From the NCBI GenBank assembly GCA_963971425.1, contig OZ020519.1, positions 3,922,028 to 3,986,027 of the forward strand: 64,000 nt of DNA, given 5' to 3'. The notes under the pieces are model-generated. The model did no database searches, had not been told where the DNA came from, and saw only the letters and a list, made by a program, of their open reading frames with translations. This DNA comes from Bryoerythrophyllum caledonicum. Taxonomy: Eukaryota > Streptophyta > Bryopsida > Pottiales > Pottiaceae. The position numbers and the translations under genes were made by a program. Shown piece by piece: positions 11,646-24,397 of this stretch; the first letter of the stretch is position 1; every line of letters begins with the position of its first letter.

Positions 11646-13610
11646 TCATTTGAATTCATAACACGGAGAATAAACAGAGAGCAGCCCACTCGAAATCTTG
11701 CAGAGTTCCATATGGTAAGATAATATGTACATTTTCTTACCATATGAAAGAATATGACTGTCGCTTGTGCTTCTTACATGGCCGGCATGTCGGTTCTGCA
11801 TCCTCACCGTTTGTGCACTTGGAATTCCTGTTTTCACAAGTGAAAAATGTATTCAGCTTGGCACATGTACAATATATGATCAAACTGCAGGTCTGACATA
11901 TTTGGCAGTGCTGCATATGACGCAACAGTAAGGAGAGAGGTTAGTTTTGCATAGCAAAAACAATAAATGTCTATTGTACCTGTATGGTTTAGGCTAATCA
12001 ATGAGCATCAATTAGAACGACTTAAATTCAAGTTATTAGGTTGCCTCCAATACTTGGACCTGATTCCCTATCTGTGCATATGCTAGATTTATTCCTCAAA
12101 AATAACATGGACTTCATCGAAGGCTGGTCGGGAATTGGAAAGGATCAGAAATGGAGGTGCGTTGGTTACCAGGGATTCGTACGACCTACAAGTTTCTGGC
12201 TGGCACCCCACCTTGAGAGAAATGAGGGCAGAAGAGGAAAATAGGAGCGATCTTATAACCCAGAGCCCTAAATTTGATACATTCTGCCACTACACATCTT
12301 GCCTATATGCTATAATTAGCAACAAGCTTTTGATGCAAAATTATTCCAAAATACCTTTCGGGTGTACCGGGCCTCGGCTGCTGTTCTCAAGTTCTTCCAC
12401 AAGTTGCTAAAATCGATTCTGCAATTCTTCGAATGGATGGGCAGTGTTCCATCCAGTCCGCCTGCCCGCTGCGCTGTTCGATCACATGCGACCTGCTCTG
12501 CACTCCTGAGGGTCACCGCCGCCCCGGTGCAGTTGTTTGGATTCAGAGACAAAAGGAAAACACGATGTAGACCAGCACTTCAGTCGGTCATGGCATCGAC
12601 AGCTGGGTGGGCATCCAGTCATGTAACAGATTATCACAATTATTTTTTAACGCACAACCTGCAGTGAACCGGTGACTGGAGACTGGGCACTACAGGGAAT
12701 TGCAGAGAAGTCATTTTCTGTTAGCTTGAGAATCGATTTTCTTTTCGTTCCAAGACTCAGAAACATGGCCTCATGAATAAGTGTCAGCCTTCTGGGACCT
12801 CCGTCTCAACATAATATCCAGGTCAGTTACAGCAGGTCGGTACACTGCTCCAGAGTCCGGAGGGAATTTTTGTGGAGGAATTTGAGAAAAGTAGCATGTG
12901 CCATCCGACCCATGCTGCTGTTCGAATTCTGTTTACTAAGTGGCGACAAACTCCTATTCTTACATCCAGATGCGCCAGTTGGCCGCTTGGGACCTTGGAA
13001 AAACAATTCAGTTCAGATCAGTTGAGACTCAGAGACTCGCAGAAAGGTGTGAAACTTGATGCCAAATGCAAAGTGGTTCCAGGTTTAGAAACGTTCACCT
13101 CAAGGCACTCTTAATCGTAAGCGATCCTCAGCTTTCTTCAACTCCTCAAGACTGCACCGAAGAAAATAAAACTTCAGATGGATATACCTGCCAACTGAAT
13201 GCTTGGCAATCAAACAAAGTTCACCTGGCATTACGGTATCATCTAGTCAGACACAACAAAGCACATCATTAAGCATATGCAAATCTGAAATCAGTAAGTC
13301 TTTAAACTTTGCAAGAATCCCAGGATTCCAAGGCTTTTACTTTAACCAAGATAAAGGAGGCCACTTGAACAGAAATCGCCATTTTCCAGATCCAAAACTA
13401 CAAAAGATCCTTGAATAGGAGGATATGTGCACAACACAACTTCTACCAAAAACCTAGAAGTTAGTTCCTCTGCCTCAATTTATTCAAAAGTTGGCAATCT
13501 ACCGGCACGATACTATGTAAAGATTTGAGCTGTTGTCAGCGGACTGCTTACAGGTAACGGCCCTCCTCGCACAAACCTGCCAGCAAAAACATCAGAGTGT
13601 ATCTGATAAA
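11646..13610 (-). other. Possible exons of an unidentified minus-strand gene
   Basis: Several minus-strand pieces look exon-like but do not assemble into a protein I recognise. One is a Cys-rich block at 11737-11925 (HCQICQTCSL, CTCAKLNTFFTCENRNSKC). Another is a block at about 12360-12550 ending AARYTRK-like before a GTATTT donor. A third (13115-13160) reads LEELKKAEDRLRLRVP and then a stop, preceded by a good acceptor TTCGGTGCAG. A short piece near 13570 reads FVRGGPLP before GTAAGC. They could be a separate gene downstream of snurportin or alternative or untranslated 3' exons of it. Confidence 0.25.
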
Positions 13611-14015
13611 TAGCCAAGGTAAAATAAATTTTCCAAAGCCAAGCATATGACCGTTTAAATACTGAACTTCAGGCAACTATAAACATCATACTGAAATATT
13701 CCGAGATACCGAGTACAATGAACTAGCCTCGAACCAATCCAAGGCACAATATATTGCTTGCACTGCCGCTGTGAATCAATGAGAACACAGACGCAGAGCC
13801 AAGGCAGGGCTCCCATCCTAGCACAAGTTGCACAAGAGAAAAAGATTGTCGTCTCACCATAAATCATAAATCTTTTTCAATAATGTAGCTCTTGTACAAT
13901 AGTCTCGATAAACATGAAAAAGAGAAGTCTCCCAGAACTTCATTTGTCCCTTCGTAACACCTTTTCCGCAAAAGGAATTCGAACTGGTACTCATCATTCC
14001 TGCATGGACTCTGAT

Positions 14016-17000
14016 CTAACCCATGGAGACATCGCGTTCTTCATCGGAGGCTTCAATGGCCGCTAATAAGTCGTTCACCGTAAGTGCACCATGTCGGGCA
14101 GCATACTGAAAGAGAATCTGAATCGCAGATAAAGTAGACACAGACCACATGAAACTGGTCAAATTGCGGAAGTGAAGCAGTGGCTTAAAGCAAGTCAACC
14201 AATGAGCATGCCAAGCCCACGAGTTATGGATTATTAATCATGGCAAGCTTTGAAAGAACAAAAAGTAAATTCAATGATTTGAAGTGGTGATTGGATGAGG
14301 AACAAATACAAACCAATATTAACATGAGTAGAAACTACGACGAGAAGTGAAGATGAGAAGTGATATGAAGGGAAGGAAAAAAAAAAGTGGTTTCATCGAA
14401 ACTGCCCAAGATGTACCTTTGTGCAAGTATCTGCACGGCGTGCTCGGTTTTTATTTGCAACACCTTGAAAGTGTATGTCAGCAACCACAGGTTTCCCTTC
14501 TACCAAGCTCAGCCCTTGGTCGCCAATCGCAAATCGTAAAAGCATTCCAGGAAAGTAAGTTTTTATCCTTCATAATTGGGTAGCAGAGTTTTCAGTATAA
14601 CAAAAGAGAAATGGTCATCCCTTTCCTACATGACCTCTCTCTCCCTTCTTTCTAACAAGAAGTTACTTTGGCTCAGTATCTCACATCCCATTAAAAAAAT
14701 ACTAGAACTGAATTACACAAGAGGAGATTCTATACGAATGAAATAATAACTGATATATTAGGTTACTGCTGAAGTCTAAAGTTTTCTGAAAATGAAGGCA
14801 AGAATTGACCTGCTCAAGAAAATCAGAAGCGAGTACTCCCAGAGTGACGGGTGGATCATCACTGGTGACCACTGAGCCATCACTATTCAGTTCTAGCACC
14901 ACCTGCCTCACCACAATGCGTACATCAGCAAAATAATCGATAACTGCATAATCACATCAAAACAATGAAATGGTGAAACAGCAAGGATCTTCCTTAGCGA
15001 AGGAAAGACACAAACAAGAGCCCTTAACGTATGCAGACCTCGATAAGTAGAAGACAGACATACATTTATTTCTTAATATGCAGACTAGAGATAAAAATGA
15101 CCCCAGGTAAAGAAATTAATATATGAGCCAGACGAGGTATCATATCATATATTTTGAAAAGATAAAACATGCTAGATTAGGAAGCTGTTTCCGTTACATG
15201 ACGCATTCCCTTTACGGTACCTGTTGATAGGCAGGCACGTTTCCATGGCTGTCGGTGTCCAACAGATACTGGCTACAATGGGCATCCTTCCATACAAGTA
15301 CTAACGGTGTAACACCCAGTTCGTACAGCGCATGTCTGTCCACACCACAGAGACACACGAACAGAAAAAAAATGCTGTAAGATAAAGTTACAAAAAACTC
15401 AAATAACGTTTAAAGTTGAACCTTTAGAATTTGGTCGTGAAACCTCGCAACTGAATTTAACGCTAAAAAATGAAAGAGTTCAGTCGTATTTCCTAATACA
15501 ACAATTCATTTTCTAGAGAAGGGTAATTAACCTGTTGTAAAAGAGAATCCCATCCCTTACATATGGTACGGGTCCACTATAGACTGCCTGTAAGCCAGGC
15601 GCATTGCACTCATAAACAGGGACAACACAAAATCGATAGTGATGGTGAGCAGATGGGTCACTAAGCGCCCCGGTTTCAGCCAATTTTGTCGTCATCCAGA
15701 AGAACCGAAATTCAGCAGTGCAATCGAACAGAGAGTACCCACGCCAGCACATCATGTCGATGACATAATATGTTTTATCAGGCTGCCAAAAAACAACAAC
15801 AAAACGCAAGTTAAAATTTGCGTTGAAACGGAAAACACTTAGAAAGCACAAAAATTAATCGATTCTTAACTGCAAAAACTTGCTTTAAAATGTCCTCGAT
15901 GATAACCAAAATTCTTGACATCGGAACCGGTTGGCTTTCATCACATTCCAAGAGCACAAATACAGAGAGTGAACCATACATGATCACAGAAAGCATAAGG
16001 CGTAACTCTCCGATGTACAATGATAACTTACAACAAATCAATTGCTCCATGCAATTCTAGCATCAATTAAGCTCTCCAATTTGAAATTAAGATAACAACT
16101 GGTTACTATAAGGGCTGAGCTGTACCGCATGAAAAATGCAGTCCAGGATACAGTACACATGAGATCCTGCCGCTACTTCTTTCGTGCGAGCACCGTTAGG
16201 GAGCGCAGAAGGAAAGGAATGTAAGATCCGACCGTTACGCTGGCGACTCAGAGTAACGCCGTTGGCTGATATGACAAGACACCGCTGGCCTTCTGGCCTT
16301 GGCATGGTGAACCTGGAATATGACAGTGATATAGATGTTAGCTGTGAAATATAGCAAAACGGACATAGTAATGCTAGTATTTATGATAATATAAATAGGT
16401 GGTGTGATATGTAAGAAGACTAATAGAGACGATCCTTACCAATCCTTTTTAAGATAGGGAGGAATGTCCACCATCCACTCAGGTAACATCAACTGTTGGG
16501 AGAAGAACTCTCTTGCTCGTAACCCCTTCAGCCTTGCGCCTTCCAGAAGCGCCGCCCGCTTACTCCCAGGGCTACTTTCCGCATCTTCCATGCCAACCTG
16601 TACCAATAACCAAACACATCATCATAAATAAAACGAATTCATCGAACAAAGAAATTTGAGTGAAAGGTCAAGGAAAAGAAATTTGAGTGAAAGGTCAAGG
16701 ACGAGAAATCAACCAAATGTCTAGGTCTAGGTAATTAACCCTCGTATGCGCAGCAAACTCAAAACACCTCGAACCTCGCAAAAGCTCAGAACTCTTCGAA
16801 CAGACGAATAACCACTCTCAACTCACGTATCCTCATAGCTTAAAAATTAATATATTAGTCCAATCTTTCTGATGAGAAGTTGAACCGGATGGCGATAAAC
16901 ATGAGACTAAATCGCTTTAGAATTCCATCTTAGATGATTCCAATCATCCGACAAGCCTTGCTTGACTTACAAGGGAAAGTGCTTAAATTTTATTTCAAAT

Positions 17001-17580
17001 TACAGCATAAGAATCGTCTCATTCTATGCTGATCACCAATGAAGACCATCGCAAGCTATGTGAATTCCACAACAAAGTTATCTTATGAAATTAAGTCAAC
17101 TGACCTCTGCCTCATCTCGTTCGCCGTAATCAAACACAACATCCTCCGATGCCGAGGCTGCAATGCTGAACTGAAACAAAAAAGAACAATTCAAATGCGT
17201 TAAAACACTCTGATATATGAAAAAAAACCTCATGCAAAGCTAACAATCAGCTCCAACGATCCACAATTCAACACTCAATCTAAAATCCTACCACAAAAGA
17301 AGACAAACACCTGCAAATCGAAAGAAAAACCTCGCGATCGCATCAGGAATAATTTTTTTCATAAAATCCAGCGGCGTACGTTTCCATATCAAGAAATCGC
17401 AGCTCTCACCTCCTCCGCCTGCTCCTCATTCGGCGCGCTGAGCGCGAGCTGGCGAGCAAGGTGCTGCAAGTCGCGGCGGTCCTGCTTCTGGCGCTGTAGA
17501 ACGAGTTCCCGGCGCTTCTGCTGATCGGAGACAGTGCGCTCGTGGTGGCGCCCCGGGGGCACCAACGTCGTGTCCGCCAT
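14016..17580 (-). CDS. SNUPN: Snurportin-1 homologue (nine exons)
   Basis: Snurportin-1 binds the m3G cap of U snRNPs and, through importin-beta, carries them into the nucleus. Proposed exons (minus strand, written high to low): 17580-17410, 17170-17105, 16597-16440, 16312-16126, 15782-15532, 15335-15221, 14902-14814, 14567-14417, 14117-14016. They give about 429 residues, longer than the human protein of about 360. The start MADTTLVPPG was chosen because the basic importin-beta-binding-like segment DQQKRRELVLQRQKQDRRD follows directly, as in plant members. The cap-binding core is clear: LMLPEWMVDIPPYLKKDW, TYYVIDMMCWRGYSLFDC and EFRFFWMTTKL, then GILFYNR. A plant-like tail follows (GMLLRFAIGDQGL, ILFQYAARHGAL). 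All introns are GT-AG except the seventh (14568-14813), which keeps the frame only as GC-AG. An in-frame upstream ATG at 17640 is possible. Confidence 0.88.
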
Positions 17581-17640
17581 AGCCAGAGCTACCTCTGCGA
17601 CAAAAGCGTCTCCCTCCCTCTTCCACAAACCTAGAGACAT

Positions 17641-18826
17641 TCATGTTGGGCAACTCTAAAAACTATTGCTATAACACTTTATTAAATGTGTGATTTTCAA
17701 AGGTAAATAGAAATATAATGTCTTTTTTATTGCTAAAAAACCATGTTTTTTGTGAAAAAAAACATATTAGTCCAAGTCAAAACATTTTCACACATTATAC
17801 TCATCATTGAGCAAAATACCCAAAAAAAACTTTTTTTCTACATAAGAAATAGAGATCTTAATATTTTTTATTTTTTATTTTTTATTTTATGTTATAATTT
17901 TCTCTTGACTTTTTTGTTCTAGAGATAGAAGAACTTATCTTAGTGTCTAAGCCTTTCAAAATAGGATTCAATTTCTGGTTTCATGTTTGATAGAAATTTG
18001 CACAAATTCTAAGAGTTGATGGAATAAATTAGTGTTTAAATGTATATTGTTTGAGAAAATTGTAGATTTTGGAGGATGTATAACTATACTAATCTATAAA
18101 ATCTTGCAAAAAAATGTAGTAACCACAAATGGAACCTGGTCAAGTGTGCATGATGTTGATAGTTTCAAATTGACATACAATATGTGAAGTAAACATTTAT
18201 ACATGATTTATTATGTTTCCCAACTTGTACCTATTTGATTACATAAAAGATATTCCATAACAAAAATTAGAAGTTAATAAAATTAGAAGTTCTAGATGTG
18301 ATGAGAAGGATTGCAAATCACATAGCAATGAAGAATGAAGACAAACTTCAATCAAAGTTTCAGACCAAAATCAAATTCCATGAGTATGAAATACAACATA
18401 TTTGTAGCTAATTGTACGTGTCCAAAGGTGCATTTGGCAATGTTTCCATAAGTTCTATAATCCCTAATAGGATCTGATTTTTTAAAAGTCTGTTTAAAAT
18501 AAAAATTATTTTTTAGTAAATACTTGGAAACTAATCGTAGACCCTCACCAAGAAGCCACTGCAATTTTATCATCAAAACTACTCCACACTTCCTTCGGTG
18601 AAGCCCAGTGAAGATCATCAAACCTGGCCTTATTACGATCATGACATAGTAATAGTGAATCAACAGGATTGAGGCGTGACGAATTGATTATACGTCACGG
18701 CTTAAAATAGAGAATACTATTGACAGCACCATGAAAGCAGTGATTTGCAAAAAGCAGATTTTTAATCGAAACATGTCCCTCACTTTATTTTCTGGCTGAA
18801 ACCCAAAATATTCACGAATCTATACT
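17641..18826. other. Intergenic region with a MITE fragment
   Basis: The spacer lies between the 5' end of snurportin and the 3' end of the MPP-alpha gene. The part around 17740-17900 matches the interior of the TTAA-ended MITE family (AAGTCAAAACATTTTCACAC, CTACATAA..AGAGATCTT). The rest is AT-rich with no coding signal. The 3' untranslated region of MPP-alpha probably extends into about 18700-18826. Confidence 0.5.
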
Positions 18827-21078
18827 CTAGAAGCGGTCCGCAACTGCATCAAATCGAGGTACTTGCACAACATTACCCCAAGAAGCCATCGTGAGCGGGG
18901 TGGCGACAATCTTGCTAGAAACCTTCGCAATGTCCTCCAAGGTCAAGGCATTAACGCCCTGAATGAACTCTGCTACAGGCTTGCGGTGTCCGTAGGTCAA
19001 AATTTGACGAGCAATGTCTTCAGTGATAACGACTCGCGACTCCAAGTTCATCAAGACTGCAGAAATGGTGCTGTTCTTCGCGCGTTGCAATTCAGCCTCT
19101 GTCACTTGACCGGGACTTGCAACAGCAGCGAATTCTTCGCAGGCAAGGTCCACGAGTTTGGGGACGAACTCACCAGAAGAAGTAGCGTGAATACCGAAGA
19201 GGCCAGTGTCATTGTAGATGCTGTTGAAGGCTGTGAAAGATTGCACCTGCTCCCACTTGTTCAGAACCTGTGACATTAACAAGCCGAAAATGTCAGGAAG
19301 GAAAGAAGGGGGGGGGCAAGACTACCGCCTCCTGAATTCAGGCATCTAGTTTACAAGTCCAAAATAAATAGCGTGTAGCTTACTCGTGTATACAAGCGTG
19401 AATACATTCCCTTTCCAGGACCGCCGGCGGAGAAAGAGCCACCTCCTCCCAAAAGTTGTTGCAGTACAGTCACGGCGTAAGAATCCTTCTCATTTCTCCA
19501 TCCCCCGGGAACCTCAAATGCGATTGCAACATGTGTCAAGGGAGAGTCGACACTTTGACGCCAGTCACCACCCACATACTGCGTGCTAACAGGGCTATTC
19601 TGGCCGGCAGAAGGAAGATCAGCCAACAAAGGCTCTGCTACAGAAAGAAGATCTTCGTGATCCACCCCAGAGGCTGCAAAAAATTTATATAAAGTGTCAA
19701 TAACCAGTAAGAACTCAGATACACAGCAGGGGCTCACTAAAAGAATATGATCCCAATAATCAACAGAAAAATCTCCAGACCTGCTTGCACTGACGATACC
19801 ACAACCATCGGCCACGGCCAAACGATGATCGACTAAAAACATAGAAGACCCCGAGATAAAATCCTACAAACACTTTCAATAATAACTGTTATACATGCTA
19901 AATGAGACCTGAACCTCGCGCAGGACAGACACTGGATATAATTTGAACATTCCTCCTTAGCCTCAATCATAAAGGAAGTGCGAAAGAGTTTATCACACCT
20001 AAACCTACTCACGAGTCTCTAATCCGCATGCTCATAAACTGTTTCCTCAATAGTAGCTTCAAACCATCCATGCAGAGTATTCATACCACGATCATCTAGC
20101 GAACACGATCATTACTCAACACCCTAGCTAGTGAAAAAAAACGCAAAAATTTAACCTAATTTATCACTAGTGTGTAATCACAATAATCGTAAGTGCAGCT
20201 TCCACGGAGAACATCTTCGAAGGTCACGATCAGCGCCAATGAAGTTTAATATCCACTAAACAAAGAGCCTGCGTACCTGCCAAGACGATCCGCGGCGCAG
20301 TGTAATTCGCCTTCACGAAGTCATGCAGGACGCCGCCGTTGAGGCGCCCCAGGGATGACTCGGGCGCCATAAGAGGCTGCCCTAAACCCCCGATAAATCC
20401 AGCGGAGTGAAGCGCCTCATACAGCATCACCTGCGGATTGCTCACGGCCTCTGCGGTCTCGGCCTTGAGCTTCGCCAGCTGCTCCTGAACCTCCCACTCG
20501 TTAAACAACGGATTCCTCACGGTGTCGACCAGAAGCTCCACAAGCTCCGGCATGAAAGTCTTGATCGCGTCTCCCGTGTAGCACATGGTCTCCCGGGAGG
20601 CGTTCGCCATGACATTCCCTCCGATGGCCTCCATCTCGCGCACGAGGCGGAAGTACGACCGGTTGGCGGTGCTCTTGAACGCCATGCGCTCCAGCAGGTG
20701 CGTCGCGCCCATGCACATCGGCGTCTCGTCCTTGGACCCGGAATCGACGAAAATCCCGATGGTGGACGTCGGCCCCGCGACATTCTCCGACGCGATCCGG
20801 AGCCCGTTCGGGAGCTTCGTCACCTTGGTCTGGCTCGGACTCACACTCTCCGGGAGCACGGGGGGCAGATGCACGCCATGCAGCGGCTCGTAGAGCGCGG
20901 GCACGTTAGTGGTAGGGCGCTCGCCGAGAAACCACGACAGGACTCCCCCCGAACTCGACGCCTGCGGCGATTCCGTCCGCGGCACCGCCTGCTGGATAGC
21001 GCTGGTGTGAAGCTGCTGCCGCTGCCGCTGCACCAGCAGCTTGGCCAGGCGCGCCCTCTGCACTGCCGCACCCCTCAT
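18827..21078 (-). CDS. MPPA: Mitochondrial processing peptidase, alpha subunit
   Basis: MPP removes presequences from imported proteins; in plants it is part of the cytochrome bc1 complex, and the alpha subunit binds substrate while beta carries the zinc. Exons 21078-20277, 19673-19384 and 19267-18827 join in frame through GT-AG introns to 510 residues, the usual family length. The N-terminus (MRGAAVQRARLAKLLVQRQ, then LHTSAIQQ) is Arg/Ser/Ala-rich like a mitochondrial presequence. The M16 core is seen in TKLPNGLRIASE and in GATHLLERMAFKST, the alpha-type degenerate form of HxxEH. The Gly-rich loop LLGGGGSFSAGGPGKGMYSR in exon 2 is the substrate-release loop diagnostic of the alpha subunit. 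The C-terminal M16 domain ends ATPLTMASWGNV. Introns are short (about 600 and 116 bp). No defect is seen; the gene looks functional. Confidence 0.95.
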
Positions 21079-21244
21079 GGCTCCGCTTCAACGCTCCGAC
21101 GACTCTGTGTCAATAACGGTGGCGAAACTGAAAACCTAGAAAGACGAGCAAGACGACCACTCAAGGCGCGATGGAGTCGACGGACAGATCCATTTCGTTC
21201 GCCGCTGTTTCGTTGCACTCTCGTCGGACTGGAAGGAGTTAGTT

Positions 21245-21325
21245 GGAGGATGGACGGAAGGATGGATCAGTAGAAGGTGGATGAATTATGGTGACGGATG
21301 GATGAAGGGATGATGTAAGATTCGG
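21245..21325. repeat. GGATG-rich simple repeat upstream of MPP-alpha
   Basis: Repeated GGATGGA/GGATGAA words lie upstream of the MPP-alpha start codon, just outside the GC-rich first exon. They may lie in the promoter region, but no specific element is evident. Confidence 0.5.
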
Positions 21326-21373
21326 CGATACGTTCGTCGGCTTCATGTTATATTAAACTTCAAGTGACTTGCT

Positions 21374-21669
21374 TTAACCCTTTAACGACGAAGGAACCAG
21401 AATGTGGTCAATGAGACCAGTTTTCCGGGAGCCACATCTAATTGAATTGTTGGATTGATTGCACTTGTCGGAGTGGTTGTGAGCAATGCTCTCTTCCATG
21501 TAACCCATCTTTTTGATCCAGAATTGGTTAAGGTAATAACGAACTACAATGATTTCTGTAAAAAAAGTAAACATTGAATTGTATTCTTTGTGTAGATTTT
21601 GTCGTGCAGAATCTATTGAATCATAATAATTTCAGGGCGGCGTGCAAGGCTTTGGTGTTAAAGGGTTAA
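21374..21669. mobile_element. Small TTAA-ended MITE (296 bp)
   Basis: The left end TTAACCCTTTAAC and the right end GTTAAAGGGTTAA are perfect 13-bp inverted repeats, with partial similarity continuing inward. If TTAA is the target duplication, the element proper starts CCCTTTAAC. There is no coding capacity. The interior differs from the 0.9-kb family, so it is a separate subfamily. Confidence 0.65.
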
Positions 21670-21769
21670 ATGTTGTGGAAGGGCCATACTGTACATCAAT
21701 GGGAAGAAGAAAATTATCTCTACAACATGGGATGGATTTTACATTCTCTAAGACGAGGTTTTGTTCTCT

Positions 21770-21994
21770 AGTACCATACGTCTTGGTCGGGGTCGTACAT
21801 AAATAATTCAAAATGGAGGCTCTCCAAAAAAATTGGAAAATATAAGGGATTTGTCTAAGGTCATATCCAGGTATTATCTAGGCAATACTCATGTAACACC
21901 TAGGTGGTAACACCTAGGTGGTATCTGTTAGCATGTGGATTGGAAAAAATAATTAATTCAACATGTGTCCGAACCCGACCGATGCGTACGGTAG
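21770..21994. mobile_element. GTACC-ended MITE, copy 1
   Basis: The left end GTACCATACGTCTTGGTCGG and the right end CCGACCGATGCGTACGGTA are imperfect inverted repeats of about 20 bp. The interior contains short direct repeats built on ACCTAGGTGGTA. Related copies lie at 31003-31264 and 58775-58976. Confidence 0.65.
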
Positions 21995-22134
21995 TTGAAG
22001 TGTTGTTCTTTTGCTATTGAGGTGTGAAGTCATGATGTGATTCAATGATAGTCAAGTTGTGTTGCCAATGCTTCCATGATTGTGGAGTCATTGTGGCTTT
22101 GTGATTATTGTACTTCCTGGATGGAATTGAGCTA

Positions 22135-22349
22135 TTAACCCATACACGACCAAGTTTGTCTTCTCAAGGGACAATTTATTTTACTTTGACTACAATTATT
22201 TTTCAATCCATATGGTCAAATTTCACAAAAGTTTTACCACATCATCTCATATAAGATCCTACAGTTACATTCTTAAAAAGTTCATCTTGGCAGTTGTGAT
22301 CAAATGGAGTAGAGATTCTTTTAAAATGCCTTGGTCCTTTAGAGGTTAA
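22135..22349. mobile_element. Small TTAA-ended MITE (215 bp)
   Basis: The element starts TTAACCCATACACGACC and ends TTTAGAGGTTAA. The interior (ACCACATCATCTCATATAAG, AAGTTCATCTTGG, TTTTAAAATGCCTTGG) matches 58452-58675 in inverse orientation, which supports it as a mobile unit. It is non-coding. Confidence 0.6.
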
Positions 22350-22350
22350 A

Positions 22351-22870
22351 CATTGTAACTCTCAAATGTCCAAGGCATTTTCCATCAAGAAACATTCCAA
22401 AATTGCGATTATCAAAAAGTGGCAAGAAAATCTAATTTTGAAGAATTTTTTTGAACTTTTAACTATAAGATCTTAAAATATACTTGTGTATAGACTTGTA
22501 ATAGTTTTTCAGGGTGCAATCCACCACACGGATATGAGAATTATAGCATTTGAAGTCAAGAAATTGGTTCATTTTCTTTCCTACGTTGAGTGAATCCGTG
22601 GACTTTGGCTTCACTTAGAGTCTAATTTTTGCACTATACAAGGTCTAAATCCTTTATCATTGTGTTAAGCATGATGTTGATTCCTTACGAACCAATTTTT
22701 AGAGGTAGAAAAAGGGTGCAGCATATTCAAAACAAGTCATTGTGCAAGGAGTAGAAGTTCAAAAATTGCCAATTCATGATTTACACTTTTTTGGACTTAA
22801 TTTGTTTAAAGATGATATCCAAACAATTTAAACAAAGGTATTTACTACACAATGTAGTCCAAAAAAAGTA
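22351..22870 (-). mobile_element. Truncated inverse copy of the 0.9-kb MITE family
   Basis: Starting right after the previous element, TAACTCTCAAATGTCCAAGG and CATCAAGAAACATTCC match the reverse complement of the right end of the copy at 59778-60711. Similarity continues through TGGTTCATTTTCTTTCC and the GGTCTAAATCC block to about 22870, where it is lost. Confidence 0.55.
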
Positions 22871-22959
22871 AAAAGACAATGTTTTTAACACTAAATACAA
22901 GAATTTTCTTGGCATCTTTAGAGAAAGTAATATGCTATATATATACATGGAAAACCTCG

Positions 22960-24390
22960 TCTAGGAGTAGTGGTGTGTAGAACAGAGTAGCTCTGTATTT
23001 CTTGGTGAGGGACTCAAGTGTTAGAAGTAACAACACACATAAGGCACAATGGAGCGGCTGGAATCCCTGTGTCAATGTCTTGCTGCCGATTTATACTCAC
23101 ATGCATGTTTTTTTGGAATAGGGAGTGCAGATCCAGATCTCAACAATACTACACAAGATTGTAGACGATAACAATTTAGACGGCACCAGCGCACGGCGAT
23201 CTTTCTAGCTGTAGGTGGAAAAGCTAACATCAACACAACACGACAACCCTCAACCACGTGCTATAGAGGAAATCAAGAATCTCGACAAAATCAACAACGC
23301 TTGTCAAGACCATGTACAAGAGCGACTCACAGCTATAAACTCAGCAAACGCCAAGCCCAAAAGAACAACACCAACAAAACCAAGCCTGACCCATGTATAG
23401 AAGACAACGCTGGGAAGACGGACAACTTGGACATCACAAGAGACAACAACTAGACATAATTCTTGCAACAAGGGACGTATAATACAAATTTGGCGTGACA
23501 CACCCTTAGTCTTAGAAGCGCCAAAGACCGCACCAACAACTAGCAACTCAAGAGACTTGGTAACCAAAACAACAATTCACTATTCAGCACCACCTCATCT
23601 CAAAATGAGCACAAAAATGCAACTCAATCGACAACACATTTACATCAATATAGACTCAACTACAGGTGAAGGTACAACCACAACAACAACACAACCAAGT
23701 CATTAGACTCGATGTCACGACGATGAGAAATCATCGAAGAACATACGACAGCAACAATGACAAACGAAGTCCACAAATCAACCGAGATAGAAGCAGCAGA
23801 GGAAGGCATTACTATCTTATTGGCAACAGACATCACAACGGCACAAACTACGCATTTCAATAAGTAAGCCCCATATCCCTACTATTCCTTTCTCACATGC
23901 AACAAGAAGTACCGCGTGATAGATACAACAAAGACAATGTAGAACATCCGCCAAAGCAAATACAGAATAAAAGAAGAACCCTACAATCAATACTACACCC
24001 AATGTTAGCAAAAGAGAAGAAGACATACAGACCCGTCAAGACAACAATCTAGAACAATAGAGTCTATGGCACCACACAACTACTCGAGCAACCCAAAAGA
24101 ATTGCCATGCCCACTCAACTCCACCAAGATTACCAGGATACAAGCAGCAATATGGCAGACCCATCCCAACGACACCACATACGAAAAGACATCTTAGAAG
24201 ACCAAAAACAACAAGACGGAAATGTAGCACACATCAACGACAACGTCAACAATAGACCCTCAATCAAAGTGCCAAGAGGCAACCTCAGAATGCCCAACCC
24301 TAGCCGCCATCGCCAACAACAAAATGGAGACACAACACAAAACCTAACCACACCCACACACCCACATTGAAACAAATGTATATATCTCGA
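22960..24390. other. CAA/ACA-rich tract without a recognised gene
   Basis: From about 23200 to 24370 the plus strand is strongly enriched in CAACAA, ACAACA and CAAGAC words, giving short open frames on both strands that resemble no family I know. The bias looks compositional rather than coding. I see no splice-framed gene. Confidence 0.45.
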
Positions 24391-24397
24391 CTTGCAT

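Noticed and set aside
20407-21273. 288-codon open frame on the plus strand
   Set aside because: It is antisense to exon 1 of the MPP-alpha gene, whose GC-rich codons keep other frames open; no domain is seen.
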